A stretch of DNA of 58,468 nucleotides, from positions 1-58,468 of the forward strand of contig JBAUUR010000091.1 of assembly GCA_049582805.1 (NCBI GenBank), written 5' to 3'. Within the stretch, counting starts at the first letter, position 1; each line of letters opens with the position of its first letter. The notes beneath the pieces were generated by a model. It saw only the letters and a list, made by a program, of their open reading frames with translations. It did not search any database and was not told the DNA's origin. A program made the position numbers and the translations under genes. The DNA is from CAVXFS01 sp049582805. GTDB lineage: Bacteria; Pseudomonadota; Gammaproteobacteria; Burkholderiales; Gallionellaceae. This document shows positions 6,944 to 15,272 of the stretch, in pieces.

Positions 6944-8323
6944 GACCTCCCACGGAGCGGGTTTGCGCACTTGCGCCCAGATCGGGTTGTACAGCGCCTG
7001 GTCGATCTCCTGCACCAGCGTCACCATGCCTTCATATCCGGCATAGGCGTGATGGCGTTCCTGGTTGATGTCCAGCCATGGCATCTTCGCCTTCAGCGCG
7101 ACGAATTGCGAGCGGCCGCCGGACAGCATGATGTCGGCGCGGGCGTCCTTGAGCATCTTGTACATCTCGCGCGGCGGCAGGTCGTCGAACATGTGGGCGT
7201 CATCGCCCATCAGTTCCTTGACGCGTTCCTTGTCTTCCTCGGTGGATTTCTTCACGCTGGTGCCGACGATCTCCAGCCCGACTTCCTGTAGGGCCGACAC
7301 CACCGACCACGATTTCACGCCGCCGGTGATCAGCAGCACGCGCTTGCCGTCGAAGCGCTTGCGGTAGCCGTTCAAGCGTTCCCACGCGCGCGCTTCTTCG
7401 CGCCGGATCAGCATCTCGGTGCGCGCCAGCAAGTCTTCCGGCGCGCCGCGCTGCACCAGCAGTCGGGCGACCTGGCGCAGTGCATCGCTGGTATCTGAAA
7501 TGCCGTAGAACGAACCCTCGAAGAACGGGATGCCGTAGCGCTCCTCCATCTTGCGCGCCACGTTGATCATCGCCTTGGAGCAGACCATCATTGCGGCTTT
7601 GGCGCGATGCGACGAGGCGACTTCATGATAGCGCGCATCGCCCGAGATGCAGGCCAGCACGCGGATGCCGAGGTGATCGAGCAGCGGCTTGATCTGCCAC
7701 ATTTCTCCGGCGAGATTGTATTCGCCGATGATGTTGATGTCGTAAGGCGTGGTAGCTTCCGGTTCCTCGCTGCCGATCACGTAGTCCAGCAGCGCTTCAC
7801 CCGCCAGCTTGTTGCCGAGGTTCTTGCTGCCGACAAAGCCGGGCGCGTTGATCGGGATTACCGGCTTGCCGAATTTTTCGCGCGCGGCCTTGCACACCGC
7901 TTCGATCTCGTCGCCGATCAGTGCGGTAACGCAGGTCTGGTAGACGAATACTGCAGGCGGATCGTATTTCTCGATCACCTCGCGGATGGCGCGGTACAAA
8001 CGTTTCTCGCCGCCGTAAACGATGTCGGTTTCGGAGATGTCGGTGGTGAATCCGGTGCGATAGAGCAGCGGGCCGGAAGATTTCGCGCCGCGGTTGTCCC
8101 AGCCGTTGCCTTCGCAGGCGATCGGGCCGTGCACGATGTGCGCCACGTCGGTGATCGGCTGCAGCGCGATCTTCGCGCCGTCGAAGGCGCAGCCGCCCGC
8201 CGCCGCGCCCGGCGTGAGCTGCTTGGTGCAGCCTTTCTTGCGCTCCTTCTCACCCTTGGCCTGGTTCTTGTCACAGCCGGGTTCGTTGAACACTTCCTGC
8301 ACTTTGATGTTGAGTCCGGCCAC
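6935..8323 (-). CDS. nifE: NifE, FeMo-cofactor scaffold subunit alpha
   Basis: NifE pairs with NifN as the FeMo-co assembly scaffold. Signatures are GCTKQLTPGAAAGGCAFDG near residue 35, VAHIVHGPIACEGNGWDNRG, and a NifD-like C-terminal half. I start it at GTG 8323, which gives 462 aa. GGAAAGG lies six bases upstream, and the sigma-54 promoter at 8358-8374 would start transcription near 8347, so the in-frame ATG at 8449 would be outside the message. The C terminus (WEVSW) is set by a palindromic repeat. It is the first gene of the nifENX operon. Confidence 0.94.
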   Translation of the reverse strand: MAGLNIKVQEVFNEPGCDKNQAKGEKERKKGCTKQLTPGAAAGGCAFDGAKIALQPITDVAHIVHGPIACEGNGWDNRGAKSSGPLLYRTGFTTDISETDIVYGGEKRLYRAIREVIEKYDPPAVFVYQTCVTALIGDEIEAVCKAAREKFGKPVIPINAPGFVGSKNLGNKLAGEALLDYVIGSEEPEATTPYDINIIGEYNLAGEMWQIKPLLDHLGIRVLACISGDARYHEVASSHRAKAAMMVCSKAMINVARKMEERYGIPFFEGSFYGISDTSDALRQVARLLVQRGAPEDLLARTEMLIRREEARAWERLNGYRKRFDGKRVLLITGGVKSWSVVSALQEVGLEIVGTSVKKSTEEDKERVKELMGDDAHMFDDLPPREMYKMLKDARADIMLSGGRSQFVALKAKMPWLDINQERHHAYAGYEGMVTLVQEIDQALYNPIWAQVRKPAPWEVSW

Positions 8324-8357
8324 AATAGACCTTTCCGATGGTTTATGCCTGGTACTC

Positions 8358-8374
8358 AGCAAGCACTGTGCCAA
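8358..8374 (-). promoter_or_regulatory. Sigma-54 (-24/-12) promoter of nifE
   Basis: Read on the minus strand it is TTGGCACAGTGCTTGCT, which contains TGGCAC-N5-TTGC with exact spacing. This is the RpoN consensus. Transcription would start near 8347, some 24 bases before the nifE GTG. Confidence 0.88.
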
Positions 8375-8441
8375 CCGGATGACAATTGAATAACTGCTTG
8401 TTTGTACTTGCGATGACTGGTGAAGCGGGATAATTTTCCTG

Positions 8442-8457
8442 TGTCGCAAACGCTACA
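8442..8457. promoter_or_regulatory. NifA upstream activator site for nifE
   Basis: The sequence TGT-CGCAAACGCT-ACA fits the NifA consensus TGT-N10-ACA. It lies about 95-110 bases upstream of the predicted nifE start, the usual distance for an enhancer acting on a sigma-54 promoter. It is also upstream of draT on the other strand. Confidence 0.75.
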
Positions 8458-8501
8458 AAAGCCGCCACGGCGTTACAAACCGCACGGCGATGTGCACAGG
8501 C

Positions 8502-8546
8502 AGGGTGCGCTTGCGCTCCAATGCGGATGGTGCGCAAGCGCACCCT
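8502..8546. repeat. REP-like palindrome between nifE and draT
   Basis: Arms 8502-8519 and 8529-8546 (AGGGTGCGCTTGCGCTCC and its complement with one mismatch) flank a 9-base loop. The arms share their core with the palindrome at 5001-5066. It separates the divergent nifE and draT genes and could insulate them. Confidence 0.75.
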
Positions 8547-8603
8547 ACATGGGTTACACGTCATTCGTGGGTGGCGGGTTCGTTTTTTGCTCCCGTCTCC
8601 GCT

Positions 8604-9422
8604 ATGCCTACCGATGAACCGGATATTACCTTCGCCGCGCGCGGACACAGCACCAATCTGGTCGGGGTGCCGACCGGACTGCTGGCCAGCGTGAGCTTTA
8701 ATGACTATCCGATTCCGTTGTGCATCAGCGGCACACGCGAATCGCACCGCAGCCTGTTCGAACGCCTTGACCAGCTGACGGACGCAGTGGAGGCGGGAAG
8801 GATGTTTCAGGATTACATGGCGCTGGTGTTCGGACTGGACCAGGAGCCGGACAAGAGCGAGCGCCGCCGCTATCGCGCCAGTTACCTGCGTCTGTTGAAA
8901 GACTGGGGTTTTGACGCCAACAGCCCGGCGGGCGCGGTGCTGAAAGGCTGGGTGGAAAGCCGTTTCGGGCTGTTCCCCACCTTTCACAAGGTGCCTGTCA
9001 GCCGCTTCAATTCCAGGGCATGGATTCAATACATGGAAGAGAAGATGTCCAGCCGCTTCAACAACAACGCGATCAACATGCAGTTCGACCTGTTGTACGA
9101 GTTCAGCCAATGGATGCTGCTGCGCTTTCATGCGACGGGCAAAAAGCACCTGGTGCTGTATCGCGGCACCAATGATTTGCGCGAGCAGCAACTGATCCAG
9201 CAGCTCGATGCGCGCAACGCCATCGTGCGCCTGAACAACCTGGTTTCCTTCACCTCGCAGCGCAGCATCGCGGACGAATTCGGCGACACCATCATCGAGG
9301 CCGAAGTGCCGGTGGCGAAGGTGCTGTTCTTCAACGACCTGCTGTCTGCGCATCCCTTGCGCGGCGAGGCGGAGTGGCTGGTGATAGGCGGGGATTACCG
9401 CGTGAAAATGTCGTACTGGTAG
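8604..9422 (+). CDS. draT: DraT, dinitrogenase reductase ADP-ribosyltransferase
   Basis: DraT transfers ADP-ribose from NAD+ to a conserved arginine of NifH and so switches nitrogenase off when ammonium appears or energy falls. The 272-aa protein has the family segments HSTNLVGVPTGLLASVSFN near its start, KKHLVLYRGTND, and LNNLVSFTSQRSIADEFGD, matching R-STS-E-type ADP-ribosyltransferase motifs; LFFNDLLSAHPLRGEAEWLV lies near the end. ATG 8604 starts the conserved part; an in-frame extension from 8490 runs through the palindrome and is not supported. draG follows after 3 bases. The target is encoded here as Arg103 of NifH. Confidence 0.93.
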   Translation: MPTDEPDITFAARGHSTNLVGVPTGLLASVSFNDYPIPLCISGTRESHRSLFERLDQLTDAVEAGRMFQDYMALVFGLDQEPDKSERRRYRASYLRLLKDWGFDANSPAGAVLKGWVESRFGLFPTFHKVPVSRFNSRAWIQYMEEKMSSRFNNNAINMQFDLLYEFSQWMLLRFHATGKKHLVLYRGTNDLREQQLIQQLDARNAIVRLNNLVSFTSQRSIADEFGDTIIEAEVPVAKVLFFNDLLSAHPLRGEAEWLVIGGDYRVKMSYW

Positions 9423-9425
9423 GAA

Positions 9426-10352
9426 ATGAAAAATAAACCTGAAAAACTGAAAGACCGCGCCCTGGGTGCCTATCTCGGTTTGGCCGTGGGCGATGCGCTC
9501 GGCGCTACGGTGGAGTTCATGCTGCCGCGCGAGATCCAGCATCAATATGGCACCCATCGCGAGATCATCGGCGGTGGCTGGCTGAAGCTGAAGGCGGGCA
9601 GGGTGACCGACGATACCGAAATGTCGCTGGCGCTGGGCCGCGCATTGATCGTAGCCGGCGGCTGGAATGCAAATGCCGTTGCCGATTCGTTTGTCGAATG
9701 GTTAAAGTCGCGCCCGATAGATATCGGCAACACCTGCCGCCGCGGCATTCAGCGCTACATGCTGAACGGCAGCCTGAGTGGACTTGTCAGCGAAGGGGAT
9801 GGCGGCAACGGGGCTGCCATGCGCAACCTGCCTGTGGTGCTGGCGACGCTGCACGATGAGGTGGCGTACCGGCAACAAACCCTGGGGCAGGCGCATATCA
9901 CCCACAACCACCCGCTCTCCGATGCCGCCACGCTGGCGCTGGGTCAAATGACGCGTACCTTGATTATGGGTGGCGGCGTGAAGGAATGCCACGCGGTGGA
10001 AAGCTTGTTCGTGGCAGAATATCCAAAATTCCGTTTCACACCCTATCCTGGACGCGCTTCCGGTTATATCGTGGATACCGTGCAGACCGTGCTGCACTAC
10101 TTTTTCTGTACGGATTCGTTCGAGTCGTGCGTGGTCGAGACCGTCAATCGTGGCGAAGATGCGGACACTACCGGTGCCATCGCCGGCATGCTGGCCGGGG
10201 CCTTGTACGGGGCTGCGGCGTTACCGGCGCGCTGGCTGGACAAGCTGGAGCCGCCCGTCGTGGCGGAGATACGCGAACAGGTGGATGGCCTGCTGCGCCT
10301 GTCCGAAATTCAGTGCGCCGGTTGTGGCGGCACAGGGCAGGGCGCGTGTTGA
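9426..10352 (+). CDS. draG: DraG, ADP-ribosyl-dinitrogenase reductase hydrolase
   Basis: DraG removes the ADP-ribose that DraT places on NifH and restores activity. The protein (308 aa) is of the ADP-ribosylglycohydrolase fold. Metal-binding acidic motifs are GDALGATVEF near residue 22, RVTDDTEMSLALGRAL near 60, and RGEDADTTGAIAGMLAGALYG near 245, which bind the two manganese ions. It is coupled to draT (3-base gap). Its last 43 bases overlap the convergent nifO-like gene, and a short Cys-rich tail (CAGCGGTGQGAC) is read through that overlap. Confidence 0.93.
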   Translation: MKNKPEKLKDRALGAYLGLAVGDALGATVEFMLPREIQHQYGTHREIIGGGWLKLKAGRVTDDTEMSLALGRALIVAGGWNANAVADSFVEWLKSRPIDIGNTCRRGIQRYMLNGSLSGLVSEGDGGNGAAMRNLPVVLATLHDEVAYRQQTLGQAHITHNHPLSDAATLALGQMTRTLIMGGGVKECHAVESLFVAEYPKFRFTPYPGRASGYIVDTVQTVLHYFFCTDSFESCVVETVNRGEDADTTGAIAGMLAGALYGAAALPARWLDKLEPPVVAEIREQVDGLLRLSEIQCAGCGGTGQGAC

Positions 10353-10741
10353 TGCGGGCGGGGGCAGCTTTCCAGATCGTCGTTTGAAGGCGCCAGGCCG
10401 AGCCAGGCGTGAATGACTTCCTGGTCGAAGCCAGCTTCTTTGCGCCCGTCCGCCTCGATCAACGGGCGGCGAATCAGCAATGGATCGTCGAGCATTAGTC
10501 CCAGCGCGGTTTCCGCATCGGTCAATTCCGGCACGACCGCGCCGGACTTCACGCGCGGCGCGCCGCGGTTGAACCATTCCGCCACCGGGTGGTTGCCGAA
10601 GAATTCCAACAAACGCTGTTCGGACCAGCACTCGGTCAATATATTGCGTGCGATGACCTCATGCCCGGCGGCGGCAAGCCTGGCCTTCTGCCGGGTGTTG
10701 CTGCCGCAACCGGGTTTTTCGTAGAAGATGATAGTGGTCAT
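10310..10741 (-). CDS. NifO-like nitrogenase-associated ArsC-family protein
   Basis: The protein has a thioredoxin-like ArsC/Spx fold. It opens with TTIIFYEKPGCGSNTRQKARL, where the arsenate-reductase-type cysteine is followed by the N-T-R-Q-K stretch seen in nif-linked members (NifO). Genes of this type lie behind nifHDK and ferredoxin genes. In Azotobacter NifO is linked to the split of molybdenum between nitrogenase and nitrate reductase. I start at ATG 10741; ATG 10747 is equally possible. The 3' end runs 43 bases into draG from the other side. Confidence 0.8.
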   Translation of the reverse strand: MTTIIFYEKPGCGSNTRQKARLAAAGHEVIARNILTECWSEQRLLEFFGNHPVAEWFNRGAPRVKSGAVVPELTDAETALGLMLDDPLLIRRPLIEADGRKEAGFDQEVIHAWLGLAPSNDDLESCPRPHQHAPCPVPPQPAH

Positions 10742-10779
10742 GGGCATTTCTTATGGAGATGTGCCTGCCCTCTCCCCAA

Positions 10780-10802
10780 CCCCTCTCCCGGAGGGAGAGG
10801 GG
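10780..10802. repeat. GC-rich hairpin CCCCTCTCCC...GGGAGAGGGG
   Basis: Perfect 10-base arms with a 3-base loop lie between the Shethna-type ferredoxin gene and the nifO-like gene. CTTTT follows on the plus strand. On the minus strand, which carries the surrounding genes, no U-tract follows. It resembles a common intergenic palindrome of proteobacteria and may act as an mRNA-stability element. Confidence 0.65.
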
Positions 10803-10811
10803 CTTTTAATG

Positions 10812-11159
10812 TTAGAAGTTCACCAGGATATCTTCATTGCGCACGATGAACTGGCAGGCCAGCCGCCAGGGCGGAGGTATATCATCAGTCTCGGCAACGG
10901 CGATCTGGTCTTTGGTTATCCTGCCGGAAAGTTTCAGCACGGTCTTTTCTTTCTCGGTGAGGTTCACGCCCAGTGGCTGTTTGCGTTCCAGCACGCTGAC
11001 CTGTACGGCGCAGGAACCGCATTCGCCATTCTCGCATTCAAAGTTCAGCGGGATGCTGTGTTCTCTTGCCACGCTGAGCAGGGTACTGGTGTCGCCCGCA
11101 GTGGCATAGACGGTGATGTCTTTTTTCAATTTAGGGGAACTGAAGGTGACGTTTGCCAT
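10812..11159 (-). CDS. [2Fe-2S] ferredoxin, Shethna/FeSII-like
   Basis: The 115-aa protein is a plant-type [2Fe-2S] ferredoxin with Cys42, Cys47, Cys50 (CENGECGSC) and Cys102. The stretch IPPPWRLACQFIVRNEDILV resembles the C terminus of the Azotobacter FeSII (Shethna) protein, which binds nitrogenase under oxidative stress and protects it. Similar ferredoxins lie after nifHDK in other diazotrophs. It follows nifK on the same strand after 66 bases. Whether it protects nitrogenase or only donates electrons cannot be settled from sequence. Confidence 0.85.
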   Translation of the reverse strand: MANVTFSSPKLKKDITVYATAGDTSTLLSVAREHSIPLNFECENGECGSCAVQVSVLERKQPLGVNLTEKEKTVLKLSGRITKDQIAVAETDDIPPPWRLACQFIVRNEDILVNF

Positions 11160-11225
11160 GATGTTTCCTCGATAGCCTGATGGGTGAATACTGGAAAGGG
11201 TGGCTGCCCGCCCTTTCCCGCTGCA

Positions 11226-12770
11226 TCAGCGCACGATGTCGTAGCTGATGTCGGTCTTGGCCGTGATGATGGTGCTCTCGTCCAGCCGTTCGAACATCTC
11301 ATCCAGGATCAACACCAGCACGCGCAACCCGCCTTCATATCCCCAGATCGGGAAGCGGTGGTAGTGGTGGCGGTCGAAGATCGGGAAGCCGAGACGGATC
11401 AGCGGCACGCCGACGTCGCGTTCCAGATACTTGCCGTGCGTGTTGCCGATCAGGTAGTCCACCGGCTCGGTGAACAGCAGCGAGCGCAGGTGCCACATGT
11501 CCTTCTTCGGATAGACCTTGCAGTTCTTGCCGAACGGGCTGGCATCGAACAGCGCCTGTACCTTGGCGGCCCAGGTTTCATCACCGTTGGTGGAAAGCAC
11601 CGTGGTCGGTTCGGCGCCGAGTTCCAGCAGGAACTGGGTCAGGCCCAGCATCAGGTCGGGATCGCCGTACAGCGCGAATTTCTTGCCGTGCAACATGGCC
11701 TGCGAGTCACCGATGGCGTCCACCAGGCGGCCGCGTTCGCGCGTCAATGCTTCGGGAATCGGCTTGCCGGTGAGGCGCGCCACTTCCATCAGGAACTGGT
11801 CGGTGCCGGTCACGCCGATCGGCTGGTTCAAAGCCACGACTTCCTGGCCCTTGCTCTCGATGTACTTGAGCGTCTTCTCGGTGCAGAACTCCTGGAACGA
11901 GATGGTTGCAGAGGCGTTGTATGCACCCTTTGCTTCATCCTTGGTGGTGCCGCCGTCGTACATGCGGAATTCGCCGTCGGTCGGTGTATCCCAGATATCG
12001 GAAGTGTCGCCGAGGATGGTGTAGTCAGCGTCCATTAGGCCGAGGATGCGCTTGATCTCGCGCAGGTTGCCGGTGGTGAAACCGTCGAAGCCGCCGATGA
12101 AGTTGATTTTGTTGGCGACCGGCTTGCGCTCACCCTCCTTGTCCCAGAAGTGCTGGATGATGCCGCGCAAGGCGTTGTCGTAGCCGGTGATGTGGCTGCC
12201 GACGAATGCCGGGGTGTGGGCGAACGGCACGTCAAAATCCTGCGGGATGCTGCCCTTGTTCTTGGCGTTCTTGATGAAGCCGTCGAGGTCGTCGCCGATC
12301 ACTTCGGCCATGCAGGTGGTGGAAACCGCGATCATCTCCGGCTGGTACATGGTATAGGCGTTGGCCAGCCCGTCGATCATGTTGTTCAGGCCGCCGAACA
12401 CCGCAGCATCTTCGGTCATCGAGGAAGAGACGCAGGAGGTCGGTTCCTTGAAGTGGCGCGAGAAGTGCGAACGGTAGTAGGCGACGCAACCTTGCGAGCC
12501 GTGCACGAAGGGCAACGTCTTGTGGAAGCCGACGGCGGCAAACACCGCACCCAGCGGCTGGCAGGCCTTGGCCGGGTTGACGGTCAGGGCGGTGCGCGCG
12601 AAGTTCTTTTCCTGGTACTCCAGGGTCTTGGTCCACTCGCGGATTTCGATGATCTTCTCTTCCGGGTGCTTGTACTCGAAATTCTTTTGCTTGTTCTCGA
12701 ACATCGAGGTGTATTCCGGCTGGCGGAACAGCATTTCGTGGTCTATCAGGTTTTCAGCGGATTGGCTCAT
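11226..12770 (-). CDS. nifK: NifK, MoFe protein beta subunit
   Basis: NifK forms the alpha2-beta2 MoFe protein with NifD and shares the P-cluster with it. The ligand cysteines Cys70 (KACQPLG), Cys95 (HGSQGCVAYYRSHF) and Cys153 (TTCMAEVIGDD) sit at the same numbers as in Azotobacter when the ATG at 12770 is used. GGAG six bases upstream supports that start over an ATG at 12782. The length is 514 aa, normal for the family. It follows nifD after 27 bases. Confidence 0.97.
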   Translation of the reverse strand: MSQSAENLIDHEMLFRQPEYTSMFENKQKNFEYKHPEEKIIEIREWTKTLEYQEKNFARTALTVNPAKACQPLGAVFAAVGFHKTLPFVHGSQGCVAYYRSHFSRHFKEPTSCVSSSMTEDAAVFGGLNNMIDGLANAYTMYQPEMIAVSTTCMAEVIGDDLDGFIKNAKNKGSIPQDFDVPFAHTPAFVGSHITGYDNALRGIIQHFWDKEGERKPVANKINFIGGFDGFTTGNLREIKRILGLMDADYTILGDTSDIWDTPTDGEFRMYDGGTTKDEAKGAYNASATISFQEFCTEKTLKYIESKGQEVVALNQPIGVTGTDQFLMEVARLTGKPIPEALTRERGRLVDAIGDSQAMLHGKKFALYGDPDLMLGLTQFLLELGAEPTTVLSTNGDETWAAKVQALFDASPFGKNCKVYPKKDMWHLRSLLFTEPVDYLIGNTHGKYLERDVGVPLIRLGFPIFDRHHYHRFPIWGYEGGLRVLVLILDEMFERLDESTIITAKTDISYDIVR

Positions 12771-12797
12771 GGCATTCTCCAAATGGTTTATTGCGGT

Positions 12798-14252
12798 TTA
12801 TTTTGCCCAGGGCGCCCTGGTCAGGCCCCAGACCGGACTGTTGATGGCCATGTCCATGTCGCGGGCGAACACGGCGAAGCCGTCGTAGCCGTGGTAGGGG
12901 CCGGAGTAGTCCCAGCTATGCATCTGGCGGAACGGCACGCCCATCTTCTGGAACACGTACTTTTCCTTGATGCCGGAACCGACCAGGTCGGGCTTGATCT
13001 TGTCCACGAATTTCTCGAATTCGTAGCCGGTGACGTCGTCGTACACCAGCGTGGCATCCTTGATGTAGTCGGTGGTGCGCTGGTAATCGTCGTTGTGCCC
13101 GAACTCGTAACCGGTGCCGACCACTTCCATGCCGAGGTCTTCGTATGCGCCGATCACGTGGCGCGGACGCAGGCCGCCAACATACAGCATCACCTTCTTG
13201 CCTTCGAGGCGCGGCTTGAAGCGGTTGATGATCCCATCTACCAGCGGCTGATATTTGGCGATCACGCGCTCGGCGCCTTCCTTGATCCTGTCGTCGAAAT
13301 GGCTGGCGATCTCGCGCAGGCTGGCGGCGATCTTGGACGGGCCGAAGAAGTTGTACTCGACCCACGGCGTGCCATACTTCTCTTCCATGTGGCGCGAGAT
13401 GTAGTTCATCGAGCGGTAGCAGTGCAGGACGTTCAGCTTGGCCTTCGGCGTGTTCTCGATCTCGGCGAGGGTGCCGTCGCCGGACCATTGGGCGATCACG
13501 CGCAGGCCCATCTCTTCCAGCAGGATGCGCGACGACCAGGCATCGCCGCCGATGTTGTAGTCGCCAATGATGGCCACATCGTAAGGCGTGGATTCGAACT
13601 TGTTCTTGTTCGGATCGGTCTTGTCGAAGACCCAGTCGCGGATCATGTCGTTGGCGATGTGGTGGCCCAGCGATTGCGACACGCCGCGGAAACCTTCGCA
13701 GCGCACCGGCACGATGGTCTTGCCGTTCATCTCCTTGGACTTCTTCTTGGATACCGCTTCGATGTCGTCGCCGATCAGGCCGATCGGACATTCCGACTGG
13801 ATCGTGATGCCCTTGTTCAGCGGGAACAGCGCTTCGACTTCATCCAGCAACTTGTCCAGTTTTTTGTCGCCGCCGAACACGATATCCTTTTCCTGAAAGT
13901 CGGAAGTGAACTGCATCGTGCCGAAGGCGTCGATCCCGGTGGTGCCGATGTAGTAGTTGCGGCGCGTGGACCAGGAATACTGGCCGCAGCCGACCGGGCC
14001 GTGGGAGATATGCACCATGTCCTTGATCGGACCCCACACCACGCCCTTGGAACCGGCGTAAGCGCAGCCGCGCACGGTCATCACCCCAGGCAGCGACTTG
14101 ATGTTCGACTTAACGCCGCAGTCGCTCTTTCCTTCTTCATGCACGTTCAGGTGTTTGGCCCGCTTCTTGGCGGTCTTTTCGGGATACACCGCGAGCACTT
14201 CCTCGATCAATTCCTTGTTGCGCGTTTTCGTTTCTTCAATGGTTAGGCTCAT
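12798..14252 (-). CDS. nifD: NifD, MoFe protein alpha subunit
   Basis: NifD holds the FeMo-cofactor, the site of N2 reduction. P-cluster ligands are Cys63 (TVRGCAYAGSKG), Cys89 (GPVGCGQYSW) and Cys155 (SECPIGLIGDD). FeMo-cofactor ligands are Cys278 (NVLHCYRSMNYI) and His445 (QMHSWDYSGPYHGYDG). At 484 aa it has the usual length, and AGGAGG five bases before the ATG fixes the start. The cofactor set and neighbours mark it as molybdenum nitrogenase, not VnfD or AnfD. It lies between nifH (141-base gap with a hairpin) and nifK. Confidence 0.97.
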   Translation of the reverse strand: MSLTIEETKTRNKELIEEVLAVYPEKTAKKRAKHLNVHEEGKSDCGVKSNIKSLPGVMTVRGCAYAGSKGVVWGPIKDMVHISHGPVGCGQYSWSTRRNYYIGTTGIDAFGTMQFTSDFQEKDIVFGGDKKLDKLLDEVEALFPLNKGITIQSECPIGLIGDDIEAVSKKKSKEMNGKTIVPVRCEGFRGVSQSLGHHIANDMIRDWVFDKTDPNKNKFESTPYDVAIIGDYNIGGDAWSSRILLEEMGLRVIAQWSGDGTLAEIENTPKAKLNVLHCYRSMNYISRHMEEKYGTPWVEYNFFGPSKIAASLREIASHFDDRIKEGAERVIAKYQPLVDGIINRFKPRLEGKKVMLYVGGLRPRHVIGAYEDLGMEVVGTGYEFGHNDDYQRTTDYIKDATLVYDDVTGYEFEKFVDKIKPDLVGSGIKEKYVFQKMGVPFRQMHSWDYSGPYHGYDGFAVFARDMDMAINSPVWGLTRAPWAK

Positions 14253-14352
14253 TTCGCCCTCCTAGTCTTAGTGAAAAATCCAAGCCAGCTTCGCAAAGGA
14301 CGCAAGTCCCTATTGCTTCAACTCCTGATTCACCGCACTTTGCGGAGCTGCC

Positions 14353-14379
14353 TGCGGGAACGTACAGCCTGTCCCCGCA
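14353..14379 (-). repeat. Hairpin between nifH and nifD
   Basis: Nine-base arms (TGCGGGAAC / GTCCCCGCA, one mismatch that is a G-U pair in one orientation) enclose a 9-base loop. It lies 15 bases after the nifH stop in a 141-base gap. No U-tract follows on the minus strand. Hairpins at this place are known in other diazotrophs to raise nifH mRNA over nifDK mRNA; that role is inferred here. Confidence 0.6.
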
Positions 14380-14393
14380 AGTCAGTTACCTGC

Positions 14394-15272
14394 TCAGGCT
14401 GCCGCCGCCGCCTTGCCGATGACGGATTCGTCTTCCTTCTTCATGATGCCGAACTCCATCAGCAGGTCCTCCAGTTCTTCCATGGTGATCGGGGTCGGGA
14501 TGGTGCCCTGGCCCGCGTTGGCGTGAATCTTCTGCGCCAGTTGGCGGTATTCGTCGGCCTGCTTGGAGTCGGGTGCGTACTCCAGCACGGTCATGCGGCG
14601 CAGCTCGGCGTGCTGCACGATGTTGTCGCGCGGCACGAAGTGGATCAGCGAGGTGCCCAGCTTCTTCGCCAGCGCATCGGCCAGTTCCAGTTCCTTGTCG
14701 GTCTGGCGCTCGTTGCACACCAGGCCACCCAGACGCACGCCGCCGGAATTGGCGTACTTCAGAATGCCCTTGGAGATGTTGTTGGCCGCGTACATCGCCA
14801 TCATTTCTCCGGACATCACGATGTAGATCTCCTGCGCCTTGTTTTCGCGGATCGGCATTGCAAAACCGCCGCATACCACGTCGCCCAGCACGTCGTAGGA
14901 CACATAGTCTGCGCCGTCGTAGGCGCCGTTCTCTTCCAGGAAGTTGATCGAGGTGATCACGCCGCGGCCGGCGCAGCCGACGCCGGGCTCGGGGCCGCCG
15001 GACTCCACGCAGCGTATGTCGCGGTAACCGACTTTCATCACGTCTTCCAGTTCCAGGTCTTCCACGGAACCAGCTTCGGCGGCCAGCGACAGCACGGTGT
15101 CCTGTGCCTTGGCGTGCAGGATCAAACGGGTCGAGTCGGCTTTCGGATCGCAACCGACGATCAGGATCTTCTGGCCCATTTCGGCCAGTGCGGCCAGGGT
15201 GTTTTGGGAAGTGGTGGACTTGCCGATACCGCCCTTACCGTAAAAAGCGATTTGACGCAGTGGTGCATTCAT
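14394..15272 (-). CDS. nifH: NifH, dinitrogenase reductase (Fe protein)
   Basis: NifH passes electrons to the MoFe protein with ATP hydrolysis and also takes part in cofactor maturation. The protein (292 aa) has the P-loop GKGGIGKST at residues 12-20 and the [4Fe-4S] ligands Cys100 (PGVGCAGRGV) and Cys134 (GDVVCGGFAMP). Arg103 in GCAGRGV is the known ADP-ribosylation site, matching the draT and draG genes nearby. AAGGAGATATGCA precedes the ATG at 15272; a longer in-frame start at 15395 is rejected. It is the first gene of the nifHDK operon. Confidence 0.98.
   Translation of the reverse strand: MNAPLRQIAFYGKGGIGKSTTSQNTLAALAEMGQKILIVGCDPKADSTRLILHAKAQDTVLSLAAEAGSVEDLELEDVMKVGYRDIRCVESGGPEPGVGCAGRGVITSINFLEENGAYDGADYVSYDVLGDVVCGGFAMPIRENKAQEIYIVMSGEMMAMYAANNISKGILKYANSGGVRLGGLVCNERQTDKELELADALAKKLGTSLIHFVPRDNIVQHAELRRMTVLEYAPDSKQADEYRQLAQKIHANAGQGTIPTPITMEELEDLLMEFGIMKKEDESVIGKAAAAA

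Noticed and set aside
8324..8449. 42-codon N-terminal extension of nifE
   Set aside because: It lies upstream of the predicted sigma-54 start site and has no similarity to NifE; GTG 8323 with GGAAAGG is better.
8571..8600. Sigma-54-like GG-N10-GC pattern before draT
   Set aside because: Only 4 of 7 bases of the -24 box match and transcription would start about 3 bases before the ATG, so it is probably chance.
10780..10802. Rho-independent terminator for draTG
   Set aside because: It lies 430 bases behind draG, inside the opposite-strand operon, and looks like a common dispersed palindrome.
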